Source: Coriaria nepalensis (taxonomy: Eukaryota > Streptophyta > Magnoliopsida > Cucurbitales > Coriariaceae). Taken from it: 64,000 nucleotides of DNA. Each line of letters opens with the position of its first letter. The first letter of the stretch is position 1. The DNA lies in the NCBI GenBank assembly GCA_027186245.1, contig CP114490.1:263001-327000 (forward strand), read 5' to 3'. A program made the translations under genes and the position numbers. Below are positions 53,256-64,000 of this stretch, piece after piece. The notes under the pieces are model-generated. The model saw only the letters and a list, made by a program, of their open reading frames with translations, was not told the DNA's origin and ran no database searches.

Positions 53256-53922
53256 ACTGTGCTTTTATTGGATATGATTTTATTTGGTGAATCTAATGGA
53301 TCTACTTGCAGTGAATGCTCATTCTGTTCTTTCAGCTATTGGCTTTGGATCTCTGGACTTGTTACGCAGTTGGACGCCTAGGAAATTTAGAGCCTACATT
53401 TTTCAGTGCTGAGCAATTAAGATACAAAGGTTGAGGATTTTGTGTCAGTGCTTACAAATGATTATTGTATGCTCAATGAGAAAAGACTGAATCTTCAATC
53501 TTGCAGTATTTAGTGCATTGGCCTTTTGAAAAGTAAATTTTAAAAAGAGATTATTCTTGAGGCTCTTCATTGTGTTGAAATATCACAGGTTGTAGACTGG
53601 GACCTCCTTGATTGGACCATTAATTGACAAGATGTTTGCAGAGCCCTCAAATGCAACTATTGTCAAATTTCTGAATCTTATAAGTGAGCACTTGGTAAAA
53701 ACTACTGATCTAGTCTTGAGCCGCATTTTGCACCATACAAAAGGACAGCAGGAGTGAGTTCTTATTTTATTTCTATTTTCTGAGCTCTTAAACTCTAAAA
53801 ATCTAATTTGTTCTTTTATGGCGCTTATTTCTTTCAATTCCCTTCTGCTCTTTACATTTATCAGGATTAATAGAAGTTACAGGCACGATGACTTTCCAGA
53901 AGTGCATCAATCTAATTTGTTC

Positions 53923-53957
53923 TAGGTGTTCGTATAATTCTATCATACGAACACCTA
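53923..53957. repeat. Perfect 13-base inverted repeat with 9-base loop
   Basis: Arms TAGGTGTTCGTAT and ATACGAACACCTA flank AATTCTATC. It lies within the ARM-repeat relic, where coding sequence for LCPLLIIR-like residues would be expected. It may be chance or a local templated change; no function is claimed. Confidence 0.6.
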
Positions 53958-54998
53958 CTAATCTTGCTTTCCGTGTGTATAGGTCAGAGGCGGGGAATCC
54001 ATCTCTCAACTAGTTAAGTTTGATATAATTAAAACTCTAGAAATGGTGCTTCAATGGCCATCTCTCTTTTCTACCCTTTATTTAGTAATCTCATGGAACT
54101 AAGGTCTTTTTCTCGCTGCTAGTATCAAAAGCACAACATGGATGCATTGATTGTTTGGCATTCATGATATGTGCCGACCTACAAGCACCGGACTCTTATC
54201 AAACAGGTATATATTAAATGGATATTACGGGGGATTATAAGCTGGCCTAATGTAAGATAATTTGTTTCCCCCCCTCCAATTTGACCTTTTCGGGTGAAAA
54301 TGTAGGAGACACTATCTTGAAGAAAACTGTTCTAGATTATGTGATGGATCAATTTATACATGGGAAGAATGATGAACTTTAATTCAGTCTCTTTCTCCTT
54401 TCGGTTATGCATGGCAAATGTACTTATCAGTGCTTTCAAGAAGATCATGGACTCTTGCAGTAAACCGTTTTCTCGGAAAGCTCTGCCTCCCCTTCTACAA
54501 TCTGTCGAGGTACATTCCTATAGAATTAAGCTTTATATCTGAATTGTTTATCATCTCATTCCTTTTGTTTTCCTAATTTTCAGAAGATAAAAGAGTCCGA
54601 GATTAAATCTGCATGTATCCAAGTTCTCTTCTCAGCGGTATACCATCTGAAATCTGCTGTTCTACCTTATTCATATCAACTTCTCAACATCTCATTAAAA
54701 TTCCTGAAAAACCCAATCAGACAAGGTATCTTTACTTGTATGATTCTTACGAAAGCTAGTTTTCTAGCACGCGATCATACTAAATCGATGATCTGACATC
54801 TTTTCTATTTGTTCATTTAGGAAAGGATGGCTAGTGCAAAGCTTATGGCATCTCTCCTGGCAAGTGAAGATGAAATCTTAAGAGAGTATATCCGAGAATA
54901 TTCTCGAAGTAAGATCCTTGCTTTCGAGTATATCTTCCTCCGACCCTTCTCCCGAGCTCCGAAAAGTGTGCAGAAAGATGCTCAGATGCCTTACTTCT

Positions 54999-55613
54999 CA
55001 GTAAGCTTTTGTAGTAATAGTTCCGTGACTTTTGTCTTCTTAGCGCTGTGTACAGTTAATCGTGTAGTGATATATGTATGATTCTATGAATTTGTTCTTA
55101 TTACATGTTTCCCTTCGAACATTGCCTACGGAAGCAAACAACTCGGGAATAATCAACGGTCAACGACTCAACGGCTTCTTCCCGCTACAATACGATTACT
55201 TGGGCCCACATCTGGGAGCCCACCTAATGTGAGAGCCTGTGAGGGGGACCCACCCGCGGTGGGGTTAGTATGAAAAAAAAGAAAAAAGAAGAAAGTAGAA
55301 ATATAGTATTTACTGTAGACTAGACTCTTTATGGGCCTTAAAGCCCTTTGATCTTTCTATCCTATGAAAAGCCCGCGGGAAAGTAAGACTAATCTTCAAG
55401 ATTTTTCGCAAGAACACGTGCCTCTTTTCTCTCTCTTATCTATATATGAAAGAGAAAGGATAACCAATTTGAATCCACTCTCAATTCCCAATTATTATCC
55501 CGAAATCTTCCGTCTATTAATTCCAGAATTTATACGCAGAGATATTGTCGATTGAATAACTGAAATCCCGAATCGCGAAATTTCAATTCGAAATCTGATC
55601 GGAGAAAATTCAA
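54999..55613 (+). other. Flank of ARM relic and upstream region of small ORF
   Basis: No gene seen apart from the relic end. A GC-richer patch (55200-55265, GGGACCCACCCGCGGTGGGG) and an AT-rich leader precede the small ORF at 55614. A frame at 55364-55555 has no recognised content. Confidence 0.4.
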
Positions 55614-55820
55614 ATGCTACAACTGTTCTTCGCGGTGGCGTTCTCGGCGGTGCCGTTGACGCTGTACGTGCCACCGATTCGGAGCCTCAATCTCTTCGTC
55701 GAGAGTATCGAAGAAATGTTCCGGCAGTCCTCGTCCTACAGCTTCGGAACTATTTCTCGCTTCCGCCTCGCTTTCTCTCGCCTCTTCAATTTTCTCTTTC
55801 GCGTTCCCATTTCCAGGTAG
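55614..55820 (+). CDS. Small conserved-looking plant protein (68 aa), unknown function
   Basis: The frame MLQLFFAVAFSAVPLTLYVP...ends PISR at a TAG. The first 20 residues are hydrophobic and could be a signal anchor; the rest is amphipathic with Arg and aromatic residues (FVESIEEMFRQSSSYS). I recall very similar short proteins opening with MLQLFF and PLTLYVPPIRSLNLFVE in many plants, annotated only as transmembrane or hypothetical, which is why I accept it. The G+C of this ORF (over 50 percent) is clearly higher than its surroundings, which supports coding. The AG|GTAGCT at the stop could instead be a donor, giving a longer spliced product. It lies in the same region as the ADSS copy, with opposite orientation. 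Confidence 0.55.
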   Translation: MLQLFFAVAFSAVPLTLYVPPIRSLNLFVESIEEMFRQSSSYSFGTISRFRLAFSRLFNFLFRVPISR

Positions 55821-56747
55821 CTTTCTTCTCATCACACAATGAACGTCGAAATTCTAGAGATTTTCTACCCCCCCTCTCTCTGGTGTACTATTGTTGATTT
55901 TCTGTTATACCTTCTTTATCTTTGCTGTTGTTGACTGTGAGGAAATTGACCGATCTTCTTCTGGATCTACACTTCGTAATGATTCGCTGATTGTATATAT
56001 AAATGCGATTTAATTCCGAAATGATTTCATTAACAAATAAATAATTCATTTCATCCTTTGTTTTTTCCCCTGAGATTTTTTAACTGTTCCAATTCGGTAT
56101 AACATAAATAGGGTTGTTGATTGACCTAATTCACGCGATTATTCTTCTTCATTCTACAAGTGGAAGAAACTAAAAAAAGGAGAGAATGAGAGAAGCAAAA
56201 AATGTTCTTTGGTAATTAGAATATCAAATTCAGGCTTTCTTTTCCTTTCAAATGAAAAAGGAAAAAGAAGCATCAGATTAATTAATATCACAAGGTGTAT
56301 GGCTGTTGGTTAACGGGCTGCTTGGTTGGTATCTATTGGTTGTATGTTCCAAATTGCTGTCTTGAAAGTGATTTCATTTCTTACTGCATTAAACGTGGGG
56401 CGTTTGAAAATTTAAAATGTCAGGACCAAATTTTGTTTTTGTTTTGTTTAGTTATGTCAAGGCTATAATTGATTACACGACGGTTGAATTTAAGCTGAAA
56501 CAAGTCTCTTCATAAGAATGTATCCTAAATGGCTATGTTACAATCCAAAGTTACTCGAGTTTGGGTCCTCTTGGGCCAAATCCCCTACAACTAGAGCTCA
56601 TGATAAATAGTAAACTCAGATTTGACCTTCATGGGTACTAGTACAAGTTATCATATCCCCAGATGATTTATATTGTCAAATTTCAAATCAACTTATAAGG
56701 TGAGAAAAATTCTCTTCTATAAGAGAAACCTCATCTGACCTCAATCA
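55821..56747. other. Convergent 3' flanks, small ORF to ADSS copy
   Basis: AT-rich with no ORF or RNA I can support. Probably contains the 3' UTR of the small ORF and the former 3' UTR of the ADSS copy. Confidence 0.5.
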
Positions 56748-58674
<1,927 letters not shown>

Positions 58675-58957
58675 TGCTGAACCCGAAGAGTAGAGAGAGA
58701 GAGAGAGAGGGAGAGGGTTTTTGGAAGAGAGAAAGAAAAGGAGCAAGTTTTGTCTGATAAGCTAATTGAGCATATTCTTATAAATAAATATAGATAGAAC
58801 GAATTAAATGTATAGTATGAGACAGAGACTCTCGTATCAGACGGTCCTGATCTAATCAGAAAATGATAATTATTATAAATAAATAAATAAAAGAAAATAA
58901 GAATCAGTTCGCGCCATTAGTCACCAACAGAAATGGCGTCAATTGGGCTAACGAGTT
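58675..58957. other. Upstream flank of ADSS copy
   Basis: Contains a (GA)n run (58690-58708) in the ADSS leader and AT-rich sequence to the stop of the next minus-strand gene. This is about 280 bases and holds no separate gene. Confidence 0.5.
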
Positions 58958-59605
58958 TTAACTGTTTAAGCATGAGATTCCTTCTCCTTTTTTCCTCACT
59001 CTCTCTTTCAACTTTCCAAGTACTCCGCCACTGCCGCGACCACAGCCTGGATTCTCCGGTTTCTCCGCCGTTGTTCCTTTCTTCGAGCTCTTCCTTGGCA
59101 GCCTTTTCAGTTTGCTGCACAGTTCTGTAATCTGACTCAGGAATTCCCCTCCACCAAGCAAATTCCGTGCCGAGAAAGTGTTCCTTAGCTGATTCCTTTC
59201 TCTACCACTACCACTACCAGCTTTCCATAGTTTCTCAGACGCTGATTCATCATTTTTACTCTGCTTCTTCTTCTTCTCTGCCTTCAGATTTCTCATCGCG
59301 AATTCGCTCGTTCCGGTCTCGAATTTGTGAATCGAAGGAGAAGAAGAAGAAGACAAGTTAGGGTTCGCGTTCTCTCCATCCTCGCGCCAATAGATTTCAG
59401 CATTCGGAACTGCTTTCGCCGCGCTCATGGATTCTGCAGTTGGAGCTGAATTCTTTTCTGGTCCTTTTGGCGTCAATTCTCAGAATCCAAGCAAACTGAG
59501 CAAATTTTTATTAAAAAATAAAGCATGCGAGTAATTTACTGAAATTGCTAGATTGAGAAGATGAACCGTACCAGCGGTAGGGAGGGATTTCAGAGATGGA
59601 TACAT
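58958..59605 (-). CDS. Uncharacterised basic protein, Lys/Ser-rich (2 exons, 184 aa)
   Basis: I do not recognise the family. On the minus strand exon 1 (59605-59572) reads MYPSLKSLPTA and joins exon 2 (59478-58958) at G|AA to give ELTPKGPEKNSAPTAES. Both sites are GT-AG, the phase is correct, and the frame then stays open for 173 codons. Features: a conserved-looking patch VPNAEIYWREDGENANPNL, a Lys-rich patch KAEKKKKQSK (possible nuclear signal), a block FSARNLLGGGEFLSQITELCSKLKRL that could form an amphipathic helix, and a Gly/Lys-rich tail ending CLNS. G+C is higher than in the flanks. It is the neighbour of the ADSS copy on the same strand. The gene model is likely real; its function is unknown. 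Confidence 0.6.
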
Positions 59606-59994
59606 ATCTTAACAGCTTCATCTGGAAATATGTTTGATCGATCAGAAAAATGTTTAACGAAACTGAAAATTCATATGTAAATACAAACTCTTTTCAGTAC
59701 CTTCGTATTCCTCGTCGGTTCGAGAAAATCTTCAGCATTGTTTGGGTGTATGCAGCCTGCAACAACAGCTGGAGGATCAATGCTTTTATTTTCCCTTGCT
59801 TTCCAGGTAACCAAACAGGCTTACCACTTACCATATCTACAGAACCCGGGTCGATCATGTTAATTTTATGAATAGGGAAAAGAAACTGTTCTAATTTTAT
59901 TGATAATTTGTTCTGTGTTATATAATACAAATGAGATATGCTAACTAAGGAAAAGATCTAGGAATAAGGAAATATAAATGCTATAGATGTACGA
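59606..59994 (-). other. Unresolved stretch upstream of the uncharacterised gene
   Basis: On the minus strand two frames stay open through 59694-59930, one of them containing VAGCIHPNNAEDFLEPTRNTK before a possible donor near 59697. It could be a leader exon or extra N-terminal exon of the gene at 58958-59605, or part of the copia relic edge. I cannot decide from sequence alone. Confidence 0.3.
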
Positions 59995-61672
59995 TTATGA
60001 AGGGAAAAAGGAAAACAAGATTATGAGCGACGCGGAGAGCGAATTGGTTGTCGTAGTCATAAGGGTCGGATGAGGAACTGAGATCAATGAGAAGTTGTTT
60101 GAGCCAAGTAAGTTCAAAAATAGCAACGACCATATCATGATATTCAACTTCGGCGGAGGATCGGGCAACTGTAGTTTATTTTTTTGTACGCCAAGAAATG
60201 GGACTAGGGCCAAGCTGTATGAAGAAACCAGTGGTTGATTGTCGGGTAGTGGGGCAACTGGCCTAATCAGAGTCGGTGTAGGTAGTGATTTGAATGTTAT
60301 TAGAGGAGGGAAATAAAATTCCTTGGAGTGAGTTTTATTATCAACAATAGTAAAATGTAATGCTCACCATTCAAGGAGTGAGTTTTATTACTGCCCCAAA
60401 TATCACAGAAAATTATATTAAAAGGAAATAAACTCTTATTATAAGGACTTAAAAAGGAAGTCGAGTTTGCTTTGAAAGAGCACAAATCACACAATCAGAT
60501 GAAGTTTTAGAAATGTGAACATTATCAGAAATAGAAATATGAGAAGGGTGACCTAAGTGCTTGTGCCACAAGGTATAATTATTGGAAGAGTGAACAGAAA
60601 GAATGGCATGACAATTATATGGGTCGGGTTCAAATATATAAAGCCCATTACACGCTTCACCCGCTCCAATCAGCCTTTTCGATATCGGGTCTTGAAAAAA
60701 ATAATGGGTAGGGGATAAAAAAAACAAAATAAGAGATTTGTTGGGTTAATAAGGGAATTGATAATAAATTAAAATGGAAGTTGGGGGCAAAAAGAACATT
60801 TAACAAAGTGAGGGTAGGAGAGAGGAAGACGGTCCTAGCTTCTCGAACAAACAGAGAAGCGCTCGTGGAGAGGGAGATCAGGCAGGGTAACTCTCTAAGG
60901 TTGGAAAACGAGTCCCAGCGGCAGCTTATATGGTGAGATACGCCAGAATTGATGATCCAAACGGCGGGTGAGGGAAAATCGGAATAAGGTACAGAGAGAT
61001 TACCCACAAAGTTGATCGCAAGAGTTGAGCTTTAGGCCAAACTGGAACTGTGTGAAGGCTGCTAGAGGAGATCGATGAGCTGCCGGAGGAGTTCCAGCGA
61101 GAGAGATGGGGTGGAGATGTGTGGCGTGAGGACAGAGGTAGTGAGGGTTGAAGGTTTACCGATAATGGAGTTAGAGTGGCGTTGGCGTGGTTCTCAGCTC
61201 AATCACGGGTATGTCCCTCATTCCTGCACTCATTGCATTTATAGTGATTTTTTGTGAGAGTTAGGTTTGTGGATTTCCATGGTTGTCACGTCTATGAGGT
61301 TAATGATGTTTAGGAGTCTCTGTTTTTCTTCTTCAAAGAGGATGAAGAAGATCTTGTTGATGGAGGGGAGGGGTTTAGTGGCTAAGATTTGGCTACGTAG
61401 AGCATAATATGACTTGTGCAAGCCGAGGAGGAATTGGTAGTCCTGCTTGTTGGACTCTCATTGCTGGTAAGTGACCAGATCTGTGACTGGTTAAAGAGAG
61501 GTGAGCTCTTGTTAGAGTTGTTTGAGACACTCATAGTAGTCGGAAATGGACATGTGAAGCTGATTGAGGGAAGCAAGATCATGTTCAATTTGAAAAATTC
61601 GTGCTTGGTTTCCATGATCGAAATGAGACATGATGTCTTTCCATAGATCGAGAGGAGTGTCATGATAGTCAA
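59995..61672 (-). mobile_element. Internally deleted Ty1/copia retrotransposon relic
   Basis: On the minus strand, copia pieces follow in the normal order but with gaps and stops. They are: a gag-like part (61672-61382), a zinc knuckle (about 61240-61195, CNECRNEGHTRD), a protease region (61007-60800, WIINSGVSHHISC, where the active DSG has become NSG), the GAG-pre-integrase domain (60727-60500, LWHKHLGHPS and CVICALSKQTRLPF) and the start of integrase (60494-60310, FNIIFCDIWGSNKTHS). The sequence then jumps to the RNase H end (about 60290-60000, SDWASCPTTRQSTTGFF, ISWRTKK, SSAEVEY). The integrase core and reverse transcriptase are missing. No LTR pair, primer site or target duplication was found. 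The element is dead. Confidence 0.85.
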
Positions 61673-62473
61673 GGGTATCAGCTAGGTTTGGTCCAATGAC
61701 ATTTTGAAGCTATGTTCACACCATATATCCTTAGTACGATCTCATTATGGGTAATCAGGATGATCCCTGTGATTATTTGTAGTCATCAAGAGAAATTGTT
61801 CCTATCCAGCTGTTTGAGTAGTTGAGAATATTAATTAGCGATAAAGATAATAAGGTGAGTAGTTGAGAATATTAATTAGCATGCCCAAGTTACCCCACAA
61901 ATCCATCGTTTTTTTTTTTCTTAAAGCGGTAGATCTTGCTTAGTTGGACCAACTACATCTCCCCTTAAATAATACCATAAATAGATAGATACAATAAAGT
62001 TGATGAAAATATTTCCCCAACTTTCCCATTCTTCCTCTATTTATCTATTTATTGTTTTATTGTTTTATTTATTTGTTTGTTTAAAAGTAAATTCCAAAAT
62101 TCTTAAAAGTTAATTATAAATCTCATCTTTTTTTTTTTATTAGATTGAAATTGAAATTGAAAGTGAAAATGAAAAGGAAATAATAATAATTCTTAGTGGA
62201 GGTCAGGGTCCAAGAGCTCATCTTGTTATCCCTTCCCTCCATTGATATAGCCCCTGGAAATCTCTTCATCTTGGCTTCCGTTCTTGCTTGCGTGCGCAAT
62301 TTCACAACCAACCCCTTTTTTTCAATTTTTATAATTCCTTTTTGCCATCATAATCATCGTCATCTGTTTAGTAATCATCGATTTCCCCCCTTTTTCTTCT
62401 TACCGCGCGCTTTCTCTTCTCTTCTCTCTCCCTGAATCTGGTGGATTGGACTCACTTGGGGAAGTCACGTCTA
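61673..62473 (+). promoter_or_regulatory. Region upstream of LPAT2-like gene, with a duplicated 25-base segment
   Basis: TGAGTAGTTGAGAATATTAATTAGC occurs exactly twice, at 61815-61839 and 61856-61880. Further on, AT-rich promoter sequence and a CT-rich leader (62395-62440) precede the LPAT2 start codon at 62474. No other gene is seen. Confidence 0.5.
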
Positions 62474-63920
62474 ATGGCGATTCCAGCAGCATTGGTCATC
62501 GTTCCGCTGGGCATCCTCTTCTTCGTTTCTGGCCTCTGTGTCAATCTCATTCAGGTTGCGTAATTATTATTATTTTTTTCGCTTTAATTTCTTTATTTTC
62601 TGTGTCAATTTCTAATTGCAAGCTTCCTAGTTTTCATTTTCCTTTAAAGGTTAGGGTTTTTCTGGTTTCTAGATTTTTGGTTTCGAGAGCTTTAACACTT
62701 CGGCTGTGGATGATTATTTTAACTTTGATGTTTTCTTCTACTGGCTTGATGACAGAGAAACTGCGCTAGCTATTTAACTTGCTTGATAAATCTAAACTAT
62801 GCTTACTTTTTTTTTTTGTCTGCACACACACACTTCATACCTCGAATGTTTCTATCCTTCCTTTTCTCGAAGTAAAAGTAGCTAGTATTTGGATTGTCTG
62901 AGAGCTTAAGGGACAGGAAATGGGCCACCACCATGGGTTCAACTTTGAAAGTAGATATTGGGCAAACTGTATTTTTTAGATTGCTTGGGGAACTTGATAT
63001 TACTTTTGGATAAACATTTGTGACAATCAGATTAAAGTTTTGTGGGACCAAACTGGAATTTAGTTCCAAACGGGATTGTTTACATGTTCATCCACTACGA
63101 ATCCTAATACTGCTATAGGCGATTCCATTGTTGATATCTAGTTTTTTTTTAATGGTTCTCCTACATACACACATACGCTGCACTACTAATTAAAGTACTG
63201 ATCTGATTTTAAACTTCTATCACTCATTGTTTCAGGGGCTGTGTTTTGTCCTCATTAGGCCACTGTCGAAGAATATCTACAGAAGGATAAACAGGGTGGT
63301 GGCAGAATTATTATGGTTGGAGCTTGTATGGATCGTTGACTGGTGGGCTGGTGTTAAGGTGAAGACAACTTTGTCTTTTATAAGTAGATTTGTTGGACTG
63401 GAAGAGACTTCATTTGTGAGTTGATGGTGTGCTTTAATTGTATTTTCATTTGCTAAACCTGGTCCCTCCACAGGTCCAAGTATTCACAGATGATGAGACC
63501 TTTCGCTCAATGGGTAAGCCACAGTCCTGGTAGAGAGTCCCCATGCTTGGGGTAATTTGTGTTGAAAGAGAGTCCAAGTATTCATATTGTTTTGTCAATT
63601 ATTGCAGGTAAAGAACATGCACTTTTGATATCCAATCATAGAAGTGACATTGACTGGCTTGTTGGATGGGTTTTGGCTCAGGTGCATAATTTATTATGTT
63701 CTTAATCAAGAGTACATATAAAGTTTTTTTGTCTGTTTTTTTTTTTCACTTTTACGATATCTTACTCATTAACCCTTACCTGTAACTTCTCTATAAATTT
63801 TTGCCTATGGTTCATGATTTATACTTTTATTCTGATTGTTCTTGAAATTTTATGAGACAGCGTGCAGGTTGCCTCGGAAGCACATTAGCGGTGATGAAGA
63901 AATCATCGAAGGTCCTTCCG
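62474..63920 (+). CDS. LPAT2: 1-acyl-sn-glycerol-3-phosphate acyltransferase, LPAT2-like, 5' part (window ends inside gene)
   Basis: ER enzyme that adds a second acyl chain to lysophosphatidic acid to make phosphatidic acid, the precursor of phospholipids and storage oil. Exons in view: 62474-62554, 63236-63358, 63474-63513, 63608-63681 and 63861-63920; 126 residues, and the frame ends at ...SSKVLP with a donor before the next, unseen exon. The N-terminus [20 protein letters not shown] is a membrane anchor. Then come [40 protein letters not shown] and the acyltransferase motif I NHRSDIDW (HX4D). The closest remembered protein is Arabidopsis LPAT2 (At3g57650), essential in female gametophytes. 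Intron 1 is long (about 680 bases). The gene is intact as far as visible and collinear with the Arabidopsis order ADSS to LPAT2. Confidence 0.92.
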
Positions 63921-64000
63921 GTGCGTTTATTAGAAGTCTGATCATAATTATTGAAATAAACTTAACCTCGGAATATATTGTTTAATCATCTCTTTGTTCT

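Larger units (their letters stand above)
52505..54998 (+). pseudogene. Broken ARM-repeat gene (At3g57570 type), 5' truncated and frameshifted
   Basis: Ordered exon-like pieces match a large plant ARM-repeat protein of unknown function. They are: 52505-52599 (LRLISASDALVGVLKQRN...), 52782-52831, 52913-52968 (DRVLKLIPEWSQI), 53589-53753 (DWDLL, shift, then GPLIDKMFAEPSNATIV...), 53863-53930, about 54118-54206 (VSKAQHGCIDCLAFMICADLQAP), about 54304-54510 (MANVLISAFKKIMDS...), 54585-54724 and 54822-54998 (ERMASAKLMASLLASEDEIL, shift). Splice sites are often still good. At least three frame breaks are visible: an extra base near 53609, one near 54370 and one near 54876; a stop lies near 53925. The N-terminal exon with a start codon is missing, and several repeats expected between pieces are absent. 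A plastid-like tRNA-Asn lies in the gap before the fourth piece. Arabidopsis has the intact gene between GK-2 and ADSS, the same order as here. Confidence 0.7.

Noticed and set aside
62803..63069. 88-codon minus-strand frame inside the first LPAT2 intron
   Set aside because: Intronic, with no recognisable motif.

Overview
This window is nuclear DNA from a flowering plant, a eudicot. The genes are split by short AT-rich GT-AG introns, the gaps between genes hold simple repeats, poly(A/T) tracts and broken transposons, and every recognisable protein matches an Arabidopsis protein closely. A cucurbit or other rosid is my weak guess; the sequence alone does not fix the species. All exon maps were joined by hand from splice sites, reading frame and family knowledge, and no search was run.

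Layout. 0.7-3.3 kb: CPK32-type calcium-dependent protein kinase (+). 5.9-11.6 kb: RFS2/SIP-type glycoside hydrolase family 36 protein with a long leader (+). 14.2-16.4 kb: ADPG/QRT2-type polygalacturonase (+). 16.8-17.7 kb: a fold-back transposon of about 0.94 kb. 18.3-23.0 kb: cellulose synthase CESA3 type (+). 23.6-24.0 kb: small one-pass membrane protein (-), divergent from 40S ribosomal protein S2 (24.6-26.0 kb, +). 26.8-27.6 kb: decayed AN1/C2H2 zinc-finger (SAP11/13-type) pseudogene. 28.0-30.8 kb: At1g13630-type PPR protein (+). 31.9-34.8 kb: PXC3-type LRR receptor kinase (-). 35-41 kb: gene-poor, repeat-rich stretch. 41.2-43.3 kb: guanylate kinase (+). 47.9-50.1 kb: ankyrin/CCCH zinc-finger protein of the OXS2/C3H30 type (+). 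50.5-52.3 kb: MEF1-type PPR-DYW editing factor (-). 52.5-55.0 kb: broken ARM-repeat gene (At3g57570 type) with a plastid-like tRNA-Asn inside it. 55.6 kb: small conserved-looking ORF. 56.7-58.7 kb: frameshifted adenylosuccinate synthetase copy (-). 59.0-59.6 kb: unknown basic protein (-). 60.0-61.7 kb: internally deleted Ty1/copia relic (-). 62.5-64.0 kb: 5' part of an LPAT2-type acyltransferase (+), running off the end.

How the genes relate. They do not form a pathway. The unifying signal is position: CPK, RFS2, ADPG, RPS2, PXC3, GK, OXS2, the ARM-repeat gene, ADSS and LPAT2 all have counterparts in two small Arabidopsis blocks, from recalled locus numbers about At2g41820-At2g41900 and At3g57490-At3g57650, which are duplicates of each other. 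The window therefore looks like an ancestral block, with CESA3 and two PPR genes mixed in. Two of the collinear genes (ARM, ADSS) are decayed while the rest are intact, which fits gene loss after a genome duplication. I found no previously undescribed molecular system. The points most worth a second look are the two decayed collinear genes, the tRNA-Asn insertion, the fold-back element and the upstream ORF that overlaps the CCCH start codon.
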